A stretch of 64,000 nt of DNA from Sipunculus nudus (Eukaryota > Annelida > Sipuncula > Golfingiida > Sipunculidae). Location: positions 72,152,926 through 72,216,925 of the forward strand of contig CM049309.1 of NCBI GenBank assembly GCA_026874595.1, in the 5' to 3' direction. Position 1 is the first letter of the stretch; each line of letters starts with the position of its first letter. The translations under genes were made by a program, and so were the position numbers. Positions 1 through 10,702 of this stretch are shown here, piece by piece. The notes beneath the pieces were generated by a model. It saw only the letters and a program-made list of their open reading frames with translations. It was not told where the DNA came from and did no database searches.

Positions 1-104
1 GTTAAATGCTTAAAAAAAACTAAAATTGTTTATTCAATACAACATGTGTTTGCTCACACTTGGTTGTCAATCCGATTTTTGTGTATTGCAAAAAATGATT
101 TTTT

Positions 105-255
105 GTGGGAAGGATTTTGTCAAATGGCAGCAAAATGTGCCTCAGGCAGACTAGATATAGATTTGCCTGTATGCATTAGGAACTTGTTTACTGTAAACCA
201 GACTTAAGTAAATCAAACTTCTGTAGACCACCTTTCAAGCAGACTACAGTAGACT
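105..255 (+). repeat. Dispersed repeat, copy 1 (second copy near 60085)
   Basis: The stretch with GGGAAGGATT, TCAAATGG, GCAGACTAGA and GTAAACCA recurs in the same order near 60085-60220. No terminal repeats or coding potential were seen, so the class is unknown. Confidence 0.55.
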
Positions 256-419
256 GAAACTAGAATATCAGAAAAGCTGACAAAAGCCCTCAGCCAAATG
301 AACAGTATTTTTAGATGGTAACAGTAACAAGTATTCATGAAATATATATTCTCACATGGAGGTATATCTGTACATATATCTCTTGTTCAAGTTATAAATT
401 CAATAGAGAGGTATGTACC

Positions 420-745
420 TTTGAAAGCCTGGCACCACCAAATTCAGGCAGCAAGGCAAATGACCATACCACGTTTGAAACAATCGACCCTGTGGTTCTT
501 GAGAAATAATTTGCTAAGTTTTTTTCTATAAATAATTAGCTCTGAAACCTTGAAAAATATCTCAAGGTCACCCATCTTTGATCTTGACTTAGATTTTGTA
601 AATATATATATGCACCGAAGAAATAAAATTCTGACAGTGAATCCTTTTTCGAGATATCAAACTCACAAGGTAAAAGTTAACGGACAAGACAGAGGACAGC
701 TTTGGTGATGACAATAGCCCTTTAGCCTATAAGGCTGAGGGCTAA
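420..745 (-). mobile_element. Hairpin-headed repeat of the TAGCCCTCAGC family, minus copy
   Basis: Read on the minus strand it starts near 745 with AGCCCTCAGCC, a short loop and GGCTAAAGGGCT (hairpin). GTCATCACC, a degenerate tract, GTTAACTTTTACCTTGTGAG and GGATTCA follow, ending in a TGGTGG-CACC-like motif near 430. The same order is seen on the plus strand from 62205. It lies 3' of LACTB exon 5, probably in an intron. No ORF. Confidence 0.7.
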
Positions 746-995
746 TGATGCAGAGTAGTGGCCTAGTGTGGACGAGGCAAACCAATTCATCATTGACATC
801 ATTTACATACAGACCCAGCTCCAATGGGGGGATATTTTATGGTGGGTTCGGTCACAAGAGACATTTTTCAGGCCTTATTGTAAGGGGATGAATTGTTGTT
901 TTTTGTAACAGAGTACTTGAATCTGACAAAAGAATGACCAACTTTTGATATCTGATGAAAGCCGTATCACCAGGTCACTGAAACCTTATACTGAC

Positions 996-1161
996 CTGGC
1001 TCGTCTGTAGATGAGGGGCTCATGCTGGTCCAGGTAGGTATTCTCCATTCCAAGGTCTTGTAACGTCTGCTTCAGTTGAGTTGAGAATGGCTTCTTTCCC
1101 ACTTTTTCTGCCACAGCACTCAAGAGAGTGAAGCCCCATGTGGTGTAGAGGTATTCTGTAC
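996..1161 (-). CDS. LACTB: LACTB exon 5
   Basis: 166 nt, acceptor CATTAG, donor CCAG|GTCAGT. It encodes GTEYLYTTWGFTLLSAVAEK and then LGMENTYLDQHEPLIYRRAR. The tyrosine of YTTWGF is the expected third active-site element. Two bases are left over (phase 2) for an exon that I could not find between 1 and 995. Confidence 0.87.
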
Positions 1162-4100
1162 CTAATGTTAGAATATATTTTTTCATAAATGTGTTTAGAT
1201 AAATATACTGGGGTTGGTTTCATATTCGCAAGGCTACTTTTTCACAATTTGAATTTTTTGCACTGTTTCACAAGAGTTCCTTTTTGCCATCTTATTATGC
1301 ATTAACCTACATATAGTATACCCATTATCACACTATTTAATATGCAGAAATTGGGGGGGGGGGAATCTTGTTTACAGTAAGCAGATAATATGAAAAATCT
1401 GATATTTTATATAATGTCGATCCTTGATTTACATGAAATATAACTTATGTATTATTATTTATAACCTCCGTCTTTTGCATTATGTTCACCTTTGTTGATA
1501 AGGCATCTTATGACACAAATTTTGTTTTCACAATAATTTAACTTTCATGTATATTCCGAAAAATTTGAAACCCTAAAAAAAAAACAAAAAGCAAAACACA
1601 GTATGTTACAGTAAATAATATTCCTCCTTGCATCACAATTTTTTTTACTAGTAGATAGGAAAAACAGCATGCAAGAACTAAATGACTGTTGACTTGGGTT
1701 CTAACTTACAGGTGTAGGCTGTTGAAGCCATCAGGTAATGGTTAACCACCTGTCATAATGTTATGAGAAGCAAACAAATTTAAACAATCCCTAAAATCAG
1801 AATTTTAGTATACTTCAATGAAGCAAACTTGGCATTATTTCCAGTCGGTCAGAAATGCCTGCCTTAGGCGTCCCATACTCTGAGATCAAATCAAGCAATT
1901 ATATATACCAGTACCGTGATTATATTAAAGTGTTTAAAGAGAAATTTTTGTAAGTATGCCATTTTCATGAATTTTCATGTCCTTTTCATGAAAAAATATA
2001 TGATCGCAAAAACTGTTTTTGATTCAAAAGGTTAATCATGACAGCATAGTTTGCACACTAATTTTACAGTTTAATCAGGAGAGCATTACTTGGACCTTAA
2101 TTATCCAGGGGCTGCCACAGAGCGCCAGTTTGTGTTAATTAAATGCATTCCTAGCTTGACTCCCATTGAAGCAATAATTTTCTTTAGAAATCAATTTGGG
2201 TAAGAAATAATCCTCAGGCAATTCGCAAAAAAAATGCTCACGAAAGGTCAGTCCAGGTCAGTTTGCGACATTTGAGTTTCACAAAAATAACATGTTCCCC
2301 AGTATTTCATTGATGCTGATACATAAATCAGCCACCCATTTCACTCTTTTTTTTAAATATAAACTATACTGTTTAGGGCTGTAATGATACATTATCTCAT
2401 GATATGAAACATATCACGATACTTGGCTAATGATGCAATACATGATACAATACATATAAGACACATTTTAATTTATATTCCATGCTGAATTTTCTCCTGT
2501 ATTCAGAAATGCAAATAAGCTTACTCTCATAAAATTAATTTATAAACTTTGAATAAAATTGGTTTTAAAAACAATTAGCAATTCAGATGCCATACAATTA
2601 AATTTCTTTCTGATCTTTCTAATCATTGCAATGTATTGGTGCACTGGTGAATCATTTCAGCCCTAATACTGTTCAGTTCTTATGGGATCACTCTGGTAAG
2701 AAAAACCTGTTACTGTTCATGAATGAAGAATTCCCATGGCTGTACATACCTGGTTTTGATATGAGGGGGTCATCTTTGAAGATCTCAAGAGCTTTGACTG
2801 CTGTATCGTACGTCTGTGTGATATAATACTCCTTGAGATCAAACTCACTCAGAGCAGCAGAGCCTGATTTCTGCTTGTTCTTGCTGGTATTATCATTTTT
2901 ATTCTCCTTCACTTTGTTATCTTCATTTTCTTTTGTGTTTTGGTTTTGGTTTTTGGTGCCCTCACTGTCTTTAATATCCTCTTTATTATCCCTCTTTTCC
3001 TTTGGGTTTTTCTTCTTTGGGTTTTTGTCATAATGTCTGACACCACTCAGGTGGGACACCAGCTGGCGGGTCGTTACTGTTACCTGTAATTACAATGTCC
3101 CTTTAAATCATTGTTATCATTGTAAAGTGTAGAGACTTTGCCCATCAGCACCATCCAACTGATACATGAAACCTGATGATATCAATACAAACTTGACTTT
3201 GTATCTTGATGCTTCAATGCACCATTGAATTGTAAGAGTCCTTATGGTGATACATTCAACCAAGTTTGTCATTTCGTTTGTCTGCTGGAAGGATTTCTTA
3301 GACAGCCCCTGAACAGCATTTTGGTGTAGATCTTACCATTAATGGAACCAGGGTCCCACATCAGCCCGTCCACTGCAAGTGATCACTCCTTTCAATATTT
3401 ACCTCCATTTTTTACACAAGCTGAATGACCATTATTGGCAAATGTTGCTGTTTATTGAATGCCTTCTAGTTATCCTAATGTTATATTTCACCTAAGAAAT
3501 CTACATTTCACAAAAAATCTTAATTATTTAAATGAACAAACCTCTTCCCCATCAAATGTTTTCTTTGGCCACTCTGGTACATAATCAGTGACTGCTTTAT
3601 CTAAATCCAGAGCTCCCGATTCCCACAACCTGGCAATGGTTGTCATGGCAATGGGTTTGCTGATGCTGGCTATTCTCATAACAGCATCAGGATGGCAGGC
3701 AACTCTGTTCTCAATGTCAGAGTGACCCATTCCTGAAATTTAATAGACAAGAAAACGAACAATTTATGTAATTCAAATTGAAGAATTTTCTTCTCATTTC
3801 CATTATACACCTTCTACTAGGCAAGGATTTACATTAATGAATGCAATCTTCAGGCCAAAACTGTTGCACTCTACACTTATAACATATTGGCCCATAATAC
3901 AGTGACAGAGCAATAAAGTACTGATATAACTTGTCAAAATGGATGATACAACTGTAAAGTAACCTGGATTCCAGGTTTCTTATTAATTGGCTGAAATAAC
4001 TCAGAAGTCCTATAAGTGATTAAGGCAATACTTAAAGTCTTTATGACAAGGATTAATTTACCCTTTGCTAGTGACTTGAGCTGATAATGTAAATGCTTCA

Positions 4101-4873
4101 ACAACTTAGCTGCATTTCATTTTTACTTACCTATGCTCCAGACCTTTTTGCCATCAATGCTTACTGCTGCCACCAAACCTGGGCTTCCTGTTTCTTCCTG
4201 TAGAAAACAAGGCAGTAAGAAAGAGCCAGCCAGTGAAAGCTCAGCCAATCATTCAGCAGCAACTGCAGTTTTTAATATCTGACAGTTGCACATATATAAT
4301 GCTTAGATATTCAGCTGCAAAATATATACAGCAAATGGTCCTGATGTGAGTTCATTCTGTGATAATAAAAACTCATGAATTCAATTCTTTGAGCTTACAT
4401 TATTCATGCAATTATGCTAATATGTCAGATATTGCTGTGGTTGCTTAATATCCAAAGTTTTCAATGCTAAGTTCTGACATATGAAATCTTTATGTTTAAA
4501 TCAATTTTGACTGTGGTTTCTTATGTCTTACCTTTATCCTCAGTAAGAGATCTGTGCAGTACTCTATGACCTCCTGAAGGTTTTTGCCCCCTCTGAGCGC
4601 CTGTGGTTCACCCTTTACCTTCCCTTGTTTTTTCTTTCCTTCTTTTGCAGCCACACTCTTGGCCAGGCTGGGCCTGTTGTATATAATGACTGCTGTCCCT
4701 CCAACCAGAGCTGTAGCCCCTACCATGTACATCAGCCATGACTGCTGCTGTCCAGCCCTTGTTGTCCTTGTGCTGTAGTGTGATGACCATCTTGTGTACC
4801 TGGTGACCCCTCTCAATCTACTGGCACTGGCTGACCAGGTGCTGCCAGCAACTGAAGCAGCTCTCCTCCACAT
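996..4873 (-). CDS. LACTB: LACTB-like mitochondrial serine beta-lactamase-like protein, 5' five coding exons (partial)
   Basis: Joined exons 4873-4532, 4197-4131, 3732-3542, 3083-2750 and 1161-996 give about 366 codons with phases 0, 1, 0, 1 at the junctions and GT-AG at every intron. The product starts with an Arg/Ser-rich presequence without acidic residues and a hydrophobic stretch (about 46-65). The penicillin-binding/class C beta-lactamase fold follows: S159-I-S-K162 (SxxK nucleophile motif), LVSHLSGVRHY, a Lys/Asn-rich insert (220-272) and Y317-TTWGFTLL (the Y-containing motif). Known LACTB is a filament-forming serine protease of the mitochondrial intermembrane space linked to lipid metabolism; that role is taken from the family. 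The HTGG-type motif and C terminus are absent because the gene runs off the left edge. No stop or frameshift is seen in the exons. Confidence 0.9.
1162..2749 (-). other. LACTB intron 4
   Basis: Bounded by donor GTATGT and acceptor CATTAG on the minus strand. It holds an 11-base G run at 1353-1363 and a short hAT-type MITE at 2374-2665. I saw nothing else recognisable in 1364-2365. Confidence 0.75.
2374..2665. mobile_element. hAT-type MITE with perfect 8-bp target duplication
   Basis: Ends are TAGGGCTGTAATGATACA on the left and, read inward, TAGGGCTGAAATGATTCA on the right. Both are flanked by ATACTGTT (2366-2373 and 2666-2673). An 8-bp duplication and a CAGGGCTG-like terminus are typical of hAT elements. 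It is 292 bp with no ORF, so it must be non-autonomous. It sits within LACTB intron 4. Confidence 0.8.
2750..3083 (-). CDS. LACTB: LACTB exon 4 with Lys/Asn/Glu-rich insert
   Basis: 334 nt, acceptor TAATTACAG, donor CCAG|GTATGT. It begins VTVTTRQLVSHLSGVRHYDK, then runs through about 50 residues made almost wholly of Lys, Asn, Glu, Asp, Gln and Thr (220-272), and ends with YDTAVKALEIFKDDPLISKP. Vertebrate LACTB has a charged insert at the same place, so the insert position supports the assignment while its sequence is free to drift. Confidence 0.88.
3542..3732 (-). CDS. LACTB: LACTB exon 3 with SxxK active-site motif
   Basis: 191 nt. After the GMGHSDIENRVACHPD stretch it encodes MRIASISKPIAMTTIARLWE. 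The S-I-S-K motif places the acylated serine at residue 159 and the general-base lysine at 162. LDLDKAVTDYVPEWP follows, as expected after the active-site helix. Donor is GAG|GTTTGT, a weaker match than the other donors. Confidence 0.9.
4131..4197 (-). CDS. LACTB: LACTB exon 2
   Basis: 67 nt, acceptor TTTTCTACAG, donor TAG|GTAAGT. It encodes EETGSPGLVAAVSIDGKKVW and the start of SIG, the usual first strand pair of the serine beta-lactamase fold (GxPG...VxVDGK...W in the family). The exon leaves one base in phase 1. Confidence 0.88.
4532..4873 (-). CDS. LACTB: LACTB exon 1 (first coding exon): presequence and hydrophobic segment
   Basis: 342 nt coding residues 1-114, starting MWRRAASVAG. It is rich in Arg and Ser with no Asp or Glu before about residue 78, as in mitochondrial targeting peptides. 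The hydrophobic segment LMYMVGATALVGG is near 47-59, followed by a Lys-rich linker and DLLLRIK. Donor is AAG|GTAAGA. Just 5' of the ATG the minus strand reads a pyrimidine-rich tract, then AACTCAG|GAAACCATG. This resembles a splice acceptor at 4880/4879, so the ATG may lie in a second exon behind an untranslated first exon, or be a trans-splicing site. Confidence 0.85.
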
Positions 4874-4908
4874 GGTTTCCTGAGTTTAACACAAAGAATA
4901 AAATATTC

Positions 4909-5057
4909 CATTACACAGGTTCACATTAGGCCTCCAGGCTATGTTTTCAACATATTTATATTTTATTTTTTAGCAGAACCACGTGAACAGATAACATGAT
5001 GATTATCATAGTAATGTACCATCATCAACAACCTTTGCTAGCACTGTTTTTTTTTTT
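4909..5057. repeat. Fragment of a short inverted-end repeat upstream of LACTB
   Basis: CATTACACAGG followed by CACATTAGGCCT matches the left part of the 110-bp element at 54901-55010. The right end is missing here. The remaining bases up to the hairpin element at 5058 are AT-rich without a recognised feature. Confidence 0.4.
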
Positions 5058-8000
5058 GCTCAGCTGACTGAAAGTCACCTGAGCTATAGCGATCACTCTT
5101 TGTCCGGCGTCTGTCTGTCCGTCCGTTAACCAGGCACAAATTGTAACCGCTGGACCTAGAACCTTGTAACTTGGCATTCTAATAGGTCCATGAAAAATCT
5201 CCTTGGAAACCAGAAATTAGGTCTCTGTTACCCATATCCTTCGAGCTATAGGGCCCCACTGTACCCCCCAGAAAAGTAAAATATTTCGTACAAAAACTTC
5301 AATATCTCATTAACTACTTGACTGATGGTCATGATTTTTGGCATACATATTTATCATGAGATGTTCCATCAGTTCCTGCAGACTGGTTGCGCCACCTGTA
5401 TTTTTCAATTTTTTTACGAATTTTTTTCTCTATTTTTGAGACCTTTAAAAATGTGAACATCTGGTAACAAGGCACAAATCGTAAAGACTGGACCTAGAAT
5501 TTTAATTCTTGACACACTGAGAGGTCCATGAAAAATCTCCTTGGAAACCAGAAATTAGGTCTCTGTTACCCATATCCTTCGAGCTACGGGGCCCCAAAGT
5601 ACCTCCCCAGAATAGTCAAAAATTTCATACAAAAACTTCAATATCTCTATAAATACATCACTGATGGTCATGATTTTTGGCATACATATTGATCATGAGA
5701 TGTTCCATCAGTTCCTGCAGACTGGTGGCGCCACCTGTATTTTTCGATTTTTTACAATTTTTTCCTCTATTTTTAAGACCTTTAAGGAAGCTGTCATCTG
5801 TTAACGTGGCACAAATCGTAACAACTGGACCCAGAATCTTCATTCTCGACACACTGAGAGGTCCATGAAAAATCTCCTTGGAAACCAGAAATTAGGTCTC
5901 TGTTACCCATATCCTTTGAGCTATGGGGCCCCAAAATACCCCCCAGAATAGTCAAAAATTTCATACAAAAACTTCAATATCTCATTAACTACATCACTGA
6001 TGGTCATGATTTTTGGCATACGTATTGATCATGAGATGTTTCATCAGTTTCTGCAGAATGGTGGCGCCACCTGTATTTTTCAATTTTAACGAATTGTTTT
6101 CTCTATTTTTGAGACCTTTAAAAATGTGAACAGCTGTTAACAGGGTACAAATCATAAAGACTGGACCTAGAATCTTCATTCTTGACACTCTGAGAGGTCC
6201 ATGAAAAGTCTCCATGGAAACCTGAAATAAGGTCTCTGTTACCCATATCCTTTGAGCTCAGAATAATGAAAAATTTGATAAAAACAAACTGCAACATCTC
6301 AATAACTACAACACTGATGGTCATGATTTTTGGCATACATATTTTTGATCAAGAGGTTTTCCATTAGTTCCTGCAGACTGGTGGCGCCACCTGTATTTTT
6401 TCAAATTTTCACAATTTTTTTTTCTCTATTTTTGAGACCTTTAACGATGTAGTTATCTGTCAACAGGGTACAAATTGTAACGACTGGACATAGAATCTTC
6501 ACTTGACACACAGGGAGACCCATGAAAAGTCTCCATGGAAACCTGAAATTAGGTCTCTGTTACCCATATCTTTTGAGCTCAGGCTATGGCACTCCAAAGT
6601 ACAGCTCAGAATAATGGAAAATTTGATACAAAAGCTGAAGTATCTGAACAACTAATGCAGAGATCACCAGAATTGTTTGCATGGATATTGATCATGAGCT
6701 GTTCCATCAGTTTCTGCAGACTGGTGGCACCACCTGTATTTGTTCGGGTTTTTTTTACAAATATTTTCTCTATTTTTGAGACCTTTAAAGATATGATCAT
6801 CTGTTAACAGGGCACAAATCATAAAAACTTGACCTAGAATCTTCATTCTTGACATACAGGGAGACCCATGAAAAGTCTCCATGGAAACCTGAAATTAGGT
6901 CTCTGTTGCCCATATTCTTTAAGCTGTATGGCTTCAAAATACCCCCCAGAATAATGGAAAATTTGATACAAAAACTGCAGTATCTCAATAACTACAACAC
7001 TGATGGTCATGATTTTCGGCATACATATTGATCATGAGCTGTTCCATCAGTTTCTGCAGAATGGGTGTGCCACCTCTATTTTCTTCAAATTTTTACCAAT
7101 TTTTTTCTCTTTTTTTGAGACCTTTAAAGATGTGGTTATCTGTCAACGGGGTATAAATTGCAACAACTGGACCTAGAATCTTCATTCTTGTCATACAAGG
7201 AGGCCCATGAAAAGTGCCTGTGGAAACTTGAAATTAGGTCTCTGTTACCCATATCCTTCAAGCTATGGGACTCCGAGGTATCCCTCAGAATAATGGACAA
7301 TTTAATACAAAAATCTGAACAACTAATGCGGAGATCACCATGATTCTTTGCATGGATATTGACCATTAAGTGTTTTTATTAGTTTCTGCAGACTGGTGGG
7401 GCCACCTGTATTTTTGTATCCGCCAAAATGAAGTTTTGCGGACACTATGCTTTTGACCAGGTTCCTCCGCCGCCGTGGCGTTTGTTTCCAAAGAACTCCT
7501 CTGAGACAAATGGACTGATTTTTCCGAAACTTACACCAATTATCGGGTCACATGTGAACTGGTGCCTAACCAATTTGCCTTGACCCCTGACCTTTCCTCT
7601 CTGCCCAGTGTCCATTTGTGCATCTGTTTCCACACACAAACCCTCATATCTCGGGAACTGTTTGACCGATCAGGAAATAAAATTTATACAAATGTAGCTC
7701 TTGCATAGCTTTATAACATACACAAAAAATGGTGGCGCCACCTGTAACCATGTCCGCACAGTGTCCATTTGTTCATCTGCCTTGGGTTAAAATCACTCAT
7801 ATCTCTGCAGTGAATTGACTAATTCACCTGAAATTTGGCATGCTTATACATCCTGGATAGCTTTCTTTATTTTATGACAGGTGGTGCCACCTACATTCAC
7901 GTTCACGCTGAGGACATCCAAGCTCATATTTAGGAAACCGTTTGACTGATTGGGCCAAAATTTTGCATGAGATCTATGTGTATAGATCTCACAAAGGTCT

Positions 8001-9361
8001 TTATCATACACAAAACTGGAGGGGCCACCTGCAACCATTTTTGCACATTTTGCACAGTATCTGTCTGTCTGTCTGCCGTGGCCTAAAATCACTCATTTCT
8101 CTGTAGTGGTTTGACATAACTGCCTAAAATTTTGCAGGTTAATACATCCTGGACAGCTCTCGATTTTATGACAGGTGGCGCCACCTACATTCTAGTTAAC
8201 ACTGCACACATCCAAGCTCATATCTCAGGAACCATTTGACCGATTGGGCCAAAATTGTGCATGTGTTTAGATCTCACAAAGGTCTTTATCATACACAAAA
8301 CTGGAGGGGCCACCTGCAACCATTTTTGCACAGCGTCTGTCTGTTTGTCTGCCGTGGGATAATGTCACTCATATCTCAACAGTGGTTTGACATATCTGCC
8401 TAAAATTTTGCAGTTTTATACATCCTGGATAGCTTTCTTGAATTTATGACAGGTGGCGCCACCTATATTCTAGTTAACGCTGCACACATCCAAGCTCATA
8501 TCTCAGGAACCGTTTGAACGATTGGGCCAAAATTTTGCATGTGTATAGATCTCACATAGGACTTTATCATACACAAAACTGGAGGGGCCTCCTGCAACCA
8601 TTTTTGCACATTTTGCACAGCGTCTGTCTGTTTGTCTGCTGTGGCCTAAAATCACTCATTTTTCTGTAGTGGTTTGACATAACTGCCTAAAATTTTGCAG
8701 GTTTATACATCCTGGACAGCTTTCTTGATTTTATGACAGGTGGCGCCACCTACATTCTAGTTAACGCTGCACACATCCAAACTCATATCTCAGGAACCAT
8801 TTGACCGATTGGGCCAAAATTGTGCATGTGTTTAGATCTCACATAGGTCTTTATCATACACAAAACTGGAGGGGCCACCTGCAACCATTTTTGCACAGCG
8901 ACTGTCTGTTTGTCTGCCGTGGGCTAAAATCACTCATATACATGTAGTGGTTTGACTTTTCTGCCTAAAATTTCGCATATGAATACAACTTGGACAGCTT
9001 TCTGGATTTGTGGTAGGTGGCACAACCTACATACACATTTAGGCTGCAGACATCCATGCTAATATGCAACATACCTCACTCTATTTCCCCTTGCCACTCA
9101 ATCCATGCCTCACTTCACCCGTTCCAATCTGATTTTGGCGGATGTACACGTAGTCACTTGTTGGCTACCCGTTTTCTAGTTTTTAAAGTTTACACATTTT
9201 TTCTCTATTTTTGAGATATATAAATACAGACTAAATCTTGGCCTGTTGGTTAATCTGTTTGATGCTTCAGTTGAATAGTTATATACTACCATTCTGATGA
9301 TAAAATTTCCTTTTGCGAATCTCTTCCCAGTCAGCTGAGCGTCATGACCCATGGGTCACTT
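5058..9361 (+). mobile_element. Hairpin-headed tandem-core repeat element, interrupted by a Helitron-like insertion
   Basis: Starts with the imperfect hairpin GCTCAGCTGACT / AGTCACCTGAGC (5058-5085), followed by CTGTCTGTCCGTCCG. The core is seven units of about 336 bp, marked by GTCTCTGTTACCCATAT near 5221, 5559, 5896, 6232, 6553, 6899 and 7239. Most units carry GACTGGTGGCGCCACCTG or a variant. The right end has TCAGCTGAGCG then the perfect palindrome TGACCCATGGGTCA (9345-9358) and CTTG. The host sequence is split by 7419-9179. Copies or parts of the family are at 35431-36327 and from 62911. No enzyme is encoded; the short ORFs are repeat-derived. Confidence 0.75.
7419..9179 (+). mobile_element. 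Non-autonomous Helitron-like element, copy 1 (nested)
   Basis: Starts TCCGCCAAAA with a facing TTTTGCGGA (hairpin) and ends with stem GTAGTC (9150-9155), loop ACTTGTT, GGCTAC (9163-9168), then CCGTTTTCTAG. It is flanked by A at 7418 and T at 9180. TC...hairpin...CTAG between A and T is the known Helitron signature. The core has about 285-bp units (AAGCTCATAT-type markers near 7921, 8215, 8493, 8780), each with a GGTGGCGCCACCT palindrome or variant. There is no Rep/helicase ORF, so it would be mobilised in trans. A shorter relative is at 56802-57978. Confidence 0.75.
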
Positions 9362-9425
9362 GTTTTTAGTTAAACAATCTGTACAAATACTTGCAATGTA
9401 GCAATTACTATGATGCCATTTTTGT

Positions 9426-9626
9426 TCATGTGAGTTCTAGTCCCACATCCAGTTCAGAATGTCCACAAAAGGCATGACAGCAGGTCACAAGCTTTGCAGC
9501 ACGTTGTCGATTTCGAATCTTGTTTTGTATGTAACCAAAGTTAGAGAATACACGTTCTACATCAGGAGAACTGGCTGGCATACAGAGAAGATTGGATACA
9601 TATGACACTAGCACCAAGGTGTCACT
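9426..9626 (-). pseudogene. hAT transposase C-terminal (dimerisation domain) remnant
   Basis: The minus-strand frame reads MPASSPDVERVFSNFGYIQN then KIRNRQRAAKLV. This fits the hAT dimerisation signature P-x-S-S-x-x-x-E-R-x-F-S-x-x-G near the end of hAT transposases. Only about 60 residues are open; an in-frame stop lies directly upstream and no catalytic part is present. An hAT-like terminal repeat at 10130-10159 faces it, so the two may be remains of one element. Confidence 0.75.
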
Positions 9627-10129
9627 GTGGCTTCACCTGTACACGTGGTATTCTATACATGTACTGCCAATCAGTTGACACTTGGCAGCCAGTAACCATC
9701 TTGTGTCAACCAGTTAGCCAGTTTTTGTACACATCCAATAAGAAATCCATCCACTTCCAATCTTTCATTGATGGAAAGGAAATTCTTTCAAAATCATTAA
9801 ATTATACAAATGACAGATTCAGATAGAAATATGATTGAAATAATGGGAGTTACAAAGTACCGTAGATTTATTCTCCATCTTACAGACTCTGGATTTTTCT
9901 TAATTATCATTATAACTGCTATATATCACCAATTTCAGTTATATATTATATATATTTATATAGTAATATATATTTTAAAGCAAAGAAGCATACTGATCAC
10001 AGTATTTCCCAAGCTGGTACAAGGAATTTTGAGTTCAGTCAGTTGCAATCTGAGACTATATTGCCTATAAAACCCGTAAAACCCATAAAACCTGAATTTA
10101 CCCAGTAAAACCCACTTGGCTGGATTATA

Positions 10130-10159
10130 TGCTTAAAACCCGGGTTTTGCCCAACCCTG
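10130..10159 (-). mobile_element. hAT-like terminal inverted repeat
   Basis: On the minus strand it reads CAGGGTTGGGCAAAACCCGG, a classic hAT-type terminus with an internal CCCGGG palindrome. It is preceded (10060-10130) by repeated AAAACCC motifs. Its orientation agrees with being the 5' end of the element whose transposase remnant lies at 9426-9626. The matching left end was not found. The bases between (9630-10060) hold nothing recognised. Confidence 0.6.
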
Positions 10160-10616
10160 AATTTGAATATTAACACACAATTTGACACTAAACCTGATGA
10201 CGGTGCAAAGGCCTAATATGAGATTCAAACTACATAATAAAAACCGACATTTATATTTTGCAACCTTCTGTTTCTTATGAATCTTTTGCCACAATTTTGT
10301 CACAGATTAGCAGCCTCGCTTTGACAATTACATTTTTTATAATATTTACGATACTCAACAACCAATCAGCAGTATTAAAATGTAGTTGTTTGTGCATGTG
10401 ACCAGTGACCTTGACCTTCATAAGACCTTCAAAAGACTTTTTTCTCAGAGACTGATTTTATTGATTTACTCAAGTATTTTTAAAGGTATGGTTTTCCTTT
10501 CATTCAAGTTAAATAGGCCCATGTCCCATTCCTCCAACTGCAGCTTACAGAGTGTACATAAAGATCAACAAATTTCAACCGGTAAACAACTGTGGAACAG
10601 GAAGTAGTTGCAAATG
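10160..10616. other. No recognised feature
   Basis: AT-rich sequence with short chance ORFs only. It contains GTGACCTTGACCTTC near 10397, the complement of the AAGGTCAAGGTCA type of motif found in repeat units near 35.7 kb. Confidence 0.4.
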
Positions 10617-10702
10617 GCCCTTTGCAAAACTCTTGTTCATCTTACTTGCCCTCAGATGTCCTTATTGAATATGTTTGGATTATTTTGGGGGCCCCTACAT
10701 GT
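10617..10702 (-). repeat. Dispersed repeat carrying the 30-bp unit, minus copy A
   Basis: Read on the minus strand, AATAATCCAAACATATTCAA then GAGGGCAAGTAAGATGAACA and GAGTTTTGCAAAGGG follow the same order as 21250-21320 on the plus strand. It holds one diverged 30-bp unit. Confidence 0.6.

Noticed and set aside
5658-8092. Many similar short ORFs on both strands
   Set aside because: They recur with the repeat units, are on both strands and encode nothing recognisable.
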